Translations under genes and position numbers: made by a program | The notes under the pieces: model-generated | Databases searched by the model: none | What the model was told of the DNA's origin: nothing | What the model saw: the letters and a program-made list of their open reading frames with translations, nothing else | Part shown: positions 6,279 through 10,983 of the stretch, piece after piece | Layout: the number at the start of each line of letters is the position of its first letter | Position numbering within the stretch: the stretch's first letter is position 1 | Source: Thermoplasmata archaeon | GTDB taxonomy: Archaea; Thermoplasmatota; Thermoplasmata; Lutacidiplasmatales; UBA184 | Assembly: GCA_030044105.1 (NCBI GenBank) | Contig: JASHWL010000165.1 | Span: 1-10,983, forward strand | Direction: 5' to 3' | DNA: 10,983 nucleotides

Positions 6279-6839
6279 TCAGCGCCGCGGGCGCGTCGGG
6301 CGCTTCCCGAAGTTGAGGTACATGCGCGACGGGGTCGGGTGCCGGGAGACGGTGCGGTACTTCGCGCTGGGCTTGTTCCCGTAGCTCCGCGCCACGGGCC
6401 CCGAGATCTCGAAGTAGATCAGCTGCCCGACCGGCATGCCGGCGTAGACGCGCACCGGCAGCTTGACGCTCATCTCGAGCGTCCAGTAGTTGCAGAACCC
6501 CTCGTCCCCCTTGCCCGCGGTGGAGTGGATGTCGATGCCCAGCCGACCGACGCTGGACTTCCCCTCGAGGAACGGCACGAAGCCGTGGGTCTCGGTGTAC
6601 TCCTCCGTGACGCCGAGGTAGAGCTGGCCCGGCACGAGCACCACGCCGCCCTCCGGAATGCGGAACTCCTCGACGGGGTTGTCGGCGCGCGCGTCGAGGG
6701 CGCCCTCGGTGTACACGGCGAGGTACGGTCCCAGGTGCACGTCGTACGAGTTCGTCCCGAGCCCCGCCCGCCGGAACGGGCGGATCACGATGCGGCCCCG
6801 GCGCATCTCCGCGAGGATCTTCGTGTCGGAGAGGATCAT
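6279..6839 (-). CDS. dcd: dCTP deaminase (possibly DCD/DUT type)
   Basis: The enzyme deaminates dCTP to dUTP for dTTP synthesis; some archaeal members also hydrolyse dUTP to dUMP. The 186-residue protein is of family length. It starts with ILSDTKILAEM and has GTNSYDVHLGPYL, PGQLYLGVTEEY, then the core FLEGKSSVGRLGIDIHSTAG (90-109) with S95, S96 and R99. GDEGFCNYWTLEM follows, where E122 is the likely catalytic Glu, then PVGQLIYFEISGPV and KYRTVSRHPTPSRM. The TAGxxDxGF form is closer to the bifunctional archaeal DCD-DUT than to the E. coli form, but sequence alone does not settle which activities are present. The start at 6839 is the only sensible ATG. It follows the MEMO gene by 27 nt but also has its own TATA-like box, so it may be transcribed both ways. 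The last residues (KRPTRPRR) are a short basic tail. Confidence 0.9.
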   Translation of the reverse strand: MILSDTKILAEMRRGRIVIRPFRRAGLGTNSYDVHLGPYLAVYTEGALDARADNPVEEFRIPEGGVVLVPGQLYLGVTEEYTETHGFVPFLEGKSSVGRLGIDIHSTAGKGDEGFCNYWTLEMSVKLPVRVYAGMPVGQLIYFEISGPVARSYGNKPSAKYRTVSRHPTPSRMYLNFGKRPTRPRR

Positions 6840-6866
6840 GCCGGCGGCCGCGCCGAGCCGGCCACG

Positions 6867-7733
6867 CTATTTAACGGACGGCGCGCCCGCGCCCGGGCGC
6901 TCGAGGGCGAGCGCGGCGTATCCGACGACGTCGCGCATGCGCTCGACCTCGCCCGAGTGCCCCCAGCGGAGCAGCCGGCATCCGAGCGGCTCCTCCGCGA
7001 GCGCCGCGAGCAGCACGGTGGTCGGCGCGATCCCGCACATCGAGATGTCGTGCTCCGCGACCGTCTCGTAGAGCGCGCGCGGGTCGCGCGCCAGGATCGC
7101 CTCGATCGCGAGCCGGTCGAGTCGCTCGGCGGTGGCGGCCGGCACGTAGTGCGAGAAGTCGGTCGACGCCAGCAGCAGCACGTCGCGGTCCGCGACCGCC
7201 TCTCGGACGACCTGCGCGGTGTGGACCAGCTCGTCGTAGGGGGCGAATGGGACCTGGAGGGGCACGATCTGGGGCCGCGGCAGCGTGTACTCGAGGAACG
7301 GGAGCTCGACCTCGATCGAGTGCTCTCGCGCCTGCGCGGCCTCGTCGACCTGAAGCGGCGGTCGCGCGAGCGCGCGCACGAGGTCGTGGTCGACGCGCAC
7401 GGGACCGAGCGGCGTTTCCCACGCGCGGTCGGAGAGCGCGGGACCGTGACCGAGCCCGTAGTGGTCGACGCCGAGCACGACCACCGTCTCGGGCGGAGGC
7501 TGCGCCGCGACCAGCCCGAACGCGTGCGCCGCGATCGGCCCGGAGAAGAGGTAGCCGGCGTGTGGGACGACCGCGGCCCGCAGCGAGCGCACCGCCGTCC
7601 GATGCCGGGGCGGCAGCTCCCCGGGGCCCCGGGCGTCCCGGAAGCAGTCCTCGATCTGACGGGCGAGGGCCGCGCCGTCGGCCGGGTAGAACTGGCCCGC
7701 GACGGCCGGGGGGCGCGCGGTGCGCTCGGTCAT
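6867..7733 (-). CDS. MEMO1 family protein (AmmeMemoRadiSam system protein B)
   Basis: The 288-residue protein belongs to the MEMO1/AMMECR-linked family, related in fold to extradiol dioxygenases. Its reaction in archaea is not settled. Family motifs run in order: AGQFYPAD (12-19), VVPHAGYLFSGPIAAHAF (55-72), VVVLGVDHYGLG (84-95), AREHSIEVELPFLEY (135-149), LLASTDFSHYVP (187-198), and DISMCGIAPT (229-238). Expected metal or active-site residues H58, H91, H138, H195 and C233 are present. GVDH replaces the more usual GPNH, a mild oddity. No membrane or signal sequence is seen. The ATG at 7733 lies 7 nt after the HIT gene stop, so the two are very likely one operon. In many genomes this protein is beside an AMMECR1 protein and a radical SAM protein; neither is in this window. 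Family is certain, function is not. Confidence 0.92.
   Translation of the reverse strand: MTERTARPPAVAGQFYPADGAALARQIEDCFRDARGPGELPPRHRTAVRSLRAAVVPHAGYLFSGPIAAHAFGLVAAQPPPETVVVLGVDHYGLGHGPALSDRAWETPLGPVRVDHDLVRALARPPLQVDEAAQAREHSIEVELPFLEYTLPRPQIVPLQVPFAPYDELVHTAQVVREAVADRDVLLLASTDFSHYVPAATAERLDRLAIEAILARDPRALYETVAEHDISMCGIAPTTVLLAALAEEPLGCRLLRWGHSGEVERMRDVVGYAALALERPGAGAPSVK
6868..6875 (-). promoter_or_regulatory. TATA-like box for dCTP deaminase, overlapping the MEMO stop codon
   Basis: The minus strand reads GTTAAATA, centred about 32 bp before the dcd ATG, with GC-only sequence between. It is formed by the last codons (V-K-stop) of the upstream MEMO gene. It would give a leader of about 5-7 nt at most. 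Supported by composition and position only. Confidence 0.5.
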
Positions 7734-7740
7734 CGGGTCC

Positions 7741-8163
7741 CTAGGGGGCGCCGAGCGCCGCGACGACCTCCTTCGCCTCCTCGTCGCGGATGCGGTGGCG
7801 CTGCGAGGGATGGAACGGGTTCGACTCCCCGTAACGGGGGATGACGTGGAAGTGGACGTGGAAGACGATCTGCCCGGCGGCCGCCCCGGCGTTCATCGCC
7901 ACGTTGTAGTCGGGCGCGAGGCGCTCGACGCGGGAGCACATGCGCCCTAGCGTCCGCACCAGCGCCGCCTGCTCCGTCTCGGAGTAGTCGGTCAATCGGG
8001 CGGCGTGCCCTCGAGGGACGACCAGCAGGTGACCGCGCGTGAACGGGAAGAGATCGAGGAAGGCGACGGTCTCCGCGTCCTCGTACACCCGGTACGCCGG
8101 GGAGCGGCCCTCGACGATAGCGCAGAACACGCAGCCCGGCTCCGGCGCATGGCGCGAGGCCAT
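7741..8163 (-). CDS. HIT family hydrolase (HINT/FHIT-like)
   Basis: HIT proteins hydrolyse or transfer nucleotidyl groups from AMP-linked or dinucleoside polyphosphate substrates; the exact substrate here is unknown. The 140-residue protein has an N-terminal CVFCAI with C11-x2-C14, typical of zinc-holding HIT proteins, then YEDAETVAFLDLFPFTRGHLLVVPRGH (27-53). DYNVAMNAGAAAGQIVFHVHFHVIPR follows, with the histidine triad H102-V-H104-F-H106; H104 is the expected nucleophile. It is cytoplasmic, with no signal sequence. The ATG at 8163 is about 26 bp from a TATA-like TTTATC on the same strand, which again suggests a leaderless mRNA. It heads the leftward run HIT-MEMO-dCTP deaminase and is divergent from the S53 protease gene across 84 bp. 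Confidence 0.93.
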   Translation of the reverse strand: MASRHAPEPGCVFCAIVEGRSPAYRVYEDAETVAFLDLFPFTRGHLLVVPRGHAARLTDYSETEQAALVRTLGRMCSRVERLAPDYNVAMNAGAAAGQIVFHVHFHVIPRYGESNPFHPSQRHRIRDEEAKEVVAALGAP

Positions 8164-8185
8164 GCGGTCGGGGACCCGAACGCGG

Positions 8186-8199
8186 GATAAAGGGTTAAG
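8186..8199. promoter_or_regulatory. Shared AT-rich promoter core between HIT and S53 protease genes
   Basis: The stretch around GATAAAGGGTTAAG is the only AT-rich part of the divergent region 8164-8247. On the minus strand TTTATC is about 26 bp before the HIT ATG. On the plus strand GGTTAAG would place a transcription start near 8220, leaving a leader of roughly 25-28 nt for the protease. The two cores are close enough that factors binding one could interfere with the other. Confidence 0.5.
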
Positions 8200-8230
8200 C
8201 CGACCTCAGGACGCGGAGTCATTAGCTCGA

Positions 8231-8243
8231 GGAGAACTAGGAG
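8231..8243 (+). promoter_or_regulatory. Tandem Shine-Dalgarno-like sites for the S53 protease
   Basis: Two GGAG motifs (8231-8234 and 8240-8243) precede the ATG at 8248, the nearer with a 4-nt spacer. This fixes the start of the protease just before its signal peptide. It also contrasts with queE, leuS and the HIT gene, which appear leaderless. Confidence 0.6.
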
Positions 8244-8247
8244 AGCG

Positions 8248-10575
8248 ATGCGGGGGGCGTGGCGTGCCGCGATCGCGGCCCTGGCCGTCCTGGTCGTCGT
8301 CTCCTCGGGGGCCAGCGCCCACGGCACCGCCCCGCCCGCGACGACCCCCGGCCCGAGCGCCCCGTTCTCGACGGACGCGGTCGCGGTCCCTTCCGGAACC
8401 TCGGCAACCCCGCTCCCAGCGAGCTCGACGATCGAGGTCACCCTGGGCCTGGACTACCCCGATCCCGGTGGCCTCGACGCGTTCCTCGCCGCCGCCGAGA
8501 ACCCCGCCTCGCCCGAGTACCGCCATTTCCTCACCGAGACCGCCTTCGAGCAGGAGTTCGCGCCCTCGCCGGCCTCGGCCTCCGCCGTGGCCGCTACGCT
8601 CGCGGGCGCCGGAGGGCGGTTCGTCTCGATCGCGCCGGATCGCCTGTCCGTCTCCGCTGACCTGACCGTGGCCGAGATCGCGAGCCTGTTCGGGGTCCGG
8701 ATGGTACAGTTCGACGCGTCGGGTTCGCACGTCGAGTACACGGCGGTCGGCGCGCCGCAGTTGCCCGCGTCGCTCGCCGGGAAGATCTCCGCGATCGACG
8801 GACTGAGCGACGCGCCCGACTTCCGCGTGCAGACCGAGCTCTCGGTGGGGCCGGTCGCGCCGGTCCACGACGCCGCGGGCGAGGGGCAGTTCGTCTTCGC
8901 GAGCAACGCGAGCTCCCAGCAGTGGTATGTCGGCTCGGACTTCACCAACTCCTTCGGGGTCCTGGACCTCTTGCCCGGCTACTCCTCGAGCCTGCCGAAC
9001 GCCACGTACCCGACCGGCGTCGCGGTCGCGACGCTGCTCGCGAGCGGCTGGAACCAGACGCTCAACCAGAACACCCCGCCGTGGGACCCGACCGTGATCC
9101 GCACCTACCTCAACTCCACGATCGCGCCTGCGTGGGTCGACACCTCGAACGCCTCGCCGCTGGTCGGCGTGCCGGTGACGATATCGGGCATCACGCCGCC
9201 CGCGCCCGGCCCGTTCGACGGGGTGAACGACTCGACCCTCGACGAGTTCGAGAACTCGCTCGACCTCGAGATGGCCGGGAGCCTCGCGCCCGGGGTCGGG
9301 CTGTACAACTTCTACTTCGCCGGCAGCCTCCTCGAGTCGGCCACCAGCAACGGGGACGTGGTCGCGTACTTCGACCAGGACCTCGCCGCGGCGCTCGCCT
9401 ACAACTACTCCTCGCAGGAGCTCGGCGTGATCAGCTGCTCGTTCGGCATCCCGGACCTCAACGACACGATCTGGAACCAGGAGATCCAGCAGGCCGCCGC
9501 GATGGGGGTCACGGTCGTGGCCGCGAGCGGCGACCAGGGCAACGCCCCGAACGATCTCACCGGCCGCACCGACGGGCAGTGGCCGGTCTGGCCGGCGACG
9601 GTCGCGTTCAACACCTCGGGGATCGTCTCGGTCGGGGGCGTCTCGATCGGCCTCGGCGGGCCGGGCGCGGGCTGGTTCAACGGCACGGACCTGGAGGTGT
9701 ACTACGACTCGAACTCGACCGGGCTCACCCAGCTCTCCTCGTGGTGGGACACGTCCGGCGGGCCGGGCGAGTACGCCGGCACCGAGGGCGGCGTGAGCAC
9801 CGTCTACGCCGAACCGTACTGGCAGTACCATTCGGCCGCGCAGCCGGCGATCGTCAACGCGACGGTCCGCCAGGGCGCCTCCGCGCTCGGCCGGGCGGGG
9901 CCGGACGTCGCGTTCCCGGCGAACGCGACGATCGCCTTCGTGCTCGCCGATGCGCAGGAGCAGGTCTACTTCTCGGTGCTGGAGGGCACGAGCATCGCGG
10001 CCCCGTCGTTCGCGGGCTTCCTCGCGGACGAGATCGCGGTCGGCCACCACCTGTTCGGATACCTCGACCCCGAGCTCTACCGGATCGGGAGCTACTACGC
10101 GGCGAACCCGGCCGCGGGCTCCGCCTACTACGACGTCGTGACCGGCGGGAACTACGTCTTCGCGGCGGGCCCGGGCTGGGACGCCACCACGGGATGGGGA
10201 GTACCCTCCGGGACGGGGTTCTACGCGGCCGATTCCGACCCCGCGATCCGCGACTACGTCTACGCGGGACCGACGCCCAACCTGCCGCCCCCGGCCCCGA
10301 CGCCGGCCGTCCCTTGGACCGAGATCTATCTCGTCTTCGGCGTGGGCATCACGGTCGCGGTCGTGCTGGTCATCCTCGTCGCGCGGCCCGCTCCGACCAC
10401 GACGCTCCCGCCCCCGCCCCCGTTCGGGGCCACGATGAGCCCCGCGGCCCCGAGCTCCAGCCTGGACCGCGTGCCGCCGGCGCCGGGCACGGGCGGCGCC
10501 ACCTTCCTGTGCCCGTACTGCGGCGCTCCGCGACCCGCCGAGCCGGTGCGCTGCCCGAAGTGCGGGGCGCTGTAG
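8248..10575 (+). CDS. Secreted, membrane-anchored S53 (sedolisin) protease with zinc ribbon
   Basis: This is a 775-residue serine-carboxyl (sedolisin/kumamolisin) endopeptidase, a family usually active at acid pH. A signal peptide (about 1-24, ending ASA) is followed by a Pro/Thr-rich spacer and an activation propeptide (about 62-195; SPEYRHFLTETAFEQEF at 88-104). The catalytic domain (about 225-662) has E335-x3-D339 (ENSLDLEMAGSLAPG), the oxyanion Asp in SGDQGNAP (D429), and the nucleophile S582 in GTSIAAPSFAG. Calcium-site residues are D629 (YDVVTGGN) and D645 (GWDATTGWG). Then come a Pro-rich stretch (674-689), one membrane helix (about 693-712), a Pro-rich linker and a C-terminal zinc ribbon, CPYCG (C755, C758) and CPKCG (C769, C772). 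At least thirteen N-x-S/T sequons lie in residues 220-561, which suggests heavy N-glycosylation. The topology implies an external protease and a cytoplasmic ribbon. The likely role is extracellular protein degradation. Confidence 0.95.
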   Translation: MRGAWRAAIAALAVLVVVSSGASAHGTAPPATTPGPSAPFSTDAVAVPSGTSATPLPASSTIEVTLGLDYPDPGGLDAFLAAAENPASPEYRHFLTETAFEQEFAPSPASASAVAATLAGAGGRFVSIAPDRLSVSADLTVAEIASLFGVRMVQFDASGSHVEYTAVGAPQLPASLAGKISAIDGLSDAPDFRVQTELSVGPVAPVHDAAGEGQFVFASNASSQQWYVGSDFTNSFGVLDLLPGYSSSLPNATYPTGVAVATLLASGWNQTLNQNTPPWDPTVIRTYLNSTIAPAWVDTSNASPLVGVPVTISGITPPAPGPFDGVNDSTLDEFENSLDLEMAGSLAPGVGLYNFYFAGSLLESATSNGDVVAYFDQDLAAALAYNYSSQELGVISCSFGIPDLNDTIWNQEIQQAAAMGVTVVAASGDQGNAPNDLTGRTDGQWPVWPATVAFNTSGIVSVGGVSIGLGGPGAGWFNGTDLEVYYDSNSTGLTQLSSWWDTSGGPGEYAGTEGGVSTVYAEPYWQYHSAAQPAIVNATVRQGASALGRAGPDVAFPANATIAFVLADAQEQVYFSVLEGTSIAAPSFAGFLADEIAVGHHLFGYLDPELYRIGSYYAANPAAGSAYYDVVTGGNYVFAAGPGWDATTGWGVPSGTGFYAADSDPAIRDYVYAGPTPNLPPPAPTPAVPWTEIYLVFGVGITVAVVLVILVARPAPTTTLPPPPPFGATMSPAAPSSSLDRVPPAPGTGGATFLCPYCGAPRPAEPVRCPKCGAL

Positions 10576-10587
10576 TCCGGTGCGGGT

Positions 10588-10983
10588 TCAGGCCGGAGGC
10601 TCGACCGCCGGTGCGGCCTCGGGGGCTGGCGTGCTTCCGGCGGTCTCGGCGGGGGGCTCGCCGTCCCCGAGCTCGGGCGCGGGGGGTGCCTCCTCGGGAG
10701 TGGCCGGAACGGGCGGGCCGGCCGACGCGACGCCCAGCTTCTGCTCGAGGAACCGCCGGATCTCCTCCGGTCGGGTCGAGGCGATCCCGAAGTACTCGGC
10801 GAACCGGCGCGTGGTCGTGAGCTCGAGCGTCGACCCTTTCGCCTCGGTGTGGACGAGGCCCAGGCCGCGGAGGTGCTGGACCTCCTCGTACGCGACGTCC
10901 CCGATCATCCGCACGAGGACGCTCTGCAGGACCGGCTGGTGGTAGGCGACGAGCGTGAGGGTCTTCAGGGTGCGGGGCGCCAT
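10588..10983 (-). CDS. scpB: ScpB-like segregation and condensation protein, 5' part outside window
   Basis: The frame runs from the right edge to a TGA at 10588 and gives 131 residues. The first about 87 match the second winged-helix domain of ScpB: LKTLTLVAYHQPVLQSVLVRMIG, then VQHLRGLGLVHTEAKGSTLELTTTRRFAEYFGI. ScpB works with the kleisin ScpA and SMC in chromosome condensation. The ATG at the very edge (10983) is probably internal, because ScpB normally has another winged helix of about 80 residues before this point. Residues from about 88 form a Pro/Ala/Glu-rich, probably disordered tail longer than in typical ScpB. No scpA or smc is visible. It is convergent with the protease gene, 12 nt away. 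Confidence is limited by the missing N-terminus; a generic winged-helix regulator is the alternative. Confidence 0.8.
   Translation of the reverse strand: MAPRTLKTLTLVAYHQPVLQSVLVRMIGDVAYEEVQHLRGLGLVHTEAKGSTLELTTTRRFAEYFGIASTRPEEIRRFLEQKLGVASAGPPVPATPEEAPPAPELGDGEPPAETAGSTPAPEAAPAVEPPA

Noticed and set aside
8206..10050. A 614-codon minus-strand open frame and a 632-codon plus-strand frame across the protease
   Set aside because: Both are frame shadows of the S53 gene, whose signal peptide, catalytic residues, membrane helix and zinc ribbon are all in one frame.
1..10983. CRISPR arrays, insertion sequences, tandem repeats or integration sites next to the tRNA
   Set aside because: I saw no regularly spaced repeats, no transposase or integrase, no duplicated tRNA 3' end and no clear change in base composition.

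Overview
The window is about 11 kb of very GC-rich, gene-dense archaeal chromosome. The archaeal assignment rests on a glycerol-1-phosphate dehydrogenase (the first committed enzyme of archaeal membrane lipids), an archaeal/eukaryotic-type leucyl-tRNA synthetase, a UPF0179 protein (an archaea-restricted family), a tRNA gene without encoded CCA and with a probable intron, and AT-rich TATA-like boxes about 26 bp before start codons. The gene mix and the high GC suggest a Thermoplasmatota-like lineage; that placement is inference only. I see no mobile element, CRISPR array, phage gene or defence island.

Layout. Positions 1-3252 form a leftward (minus-strand) run read in the order queE (preQ0 pathway), egsA (G1P dehydrogenase), UPF0179 protein, tRNA-Pro(TGG) and a family 2 glycosyltransferase that runs off the left edge. 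Spacing is tight: 1 nt between egsA and the UPF0179 gene, 10 nt before the tRNA and 30 nt after it. A 110-bp divergent promoter region (3253-3362) separates this run from leuS, which runs rightward to 6269. leuS meets dCTP deaminase tail to tail, 9 nt apart. Positions 6279-8163 are a second leftward run: HIT hydrolase, MEMO1-family protein, dCTP deaminase, the last with its own TATA-like box overlapping the MEMO stop codon. An 84-bp divergent region (8164-8247) then leads rightward into a large secreted, membrane-anchored sedolisin (S53) protease with a C-terminal zinc ribbon. It ends 12 nt from the convergent 3' part of an scpB-like gene cut by the right edge.

Most of the content is housekeeping: tRNA charging, tRNA modification precursor, lipid backbone synthesis, nucleotide metabolism and chromosome segregation. 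The parts most worth a second look are the tRNA-Pro gene, which carries about 34 extra nucleotides in its D loop (a probable non-canonical intron) and sits inside a protein operon; the eight-cysteine UPF0179 protein translationally linked to egsA; the sedolisin-TM-zinc ribbon architecture; and a divergent KMSKS loop in LeuRS. I found no convincing previously undescribed multi-gene system.
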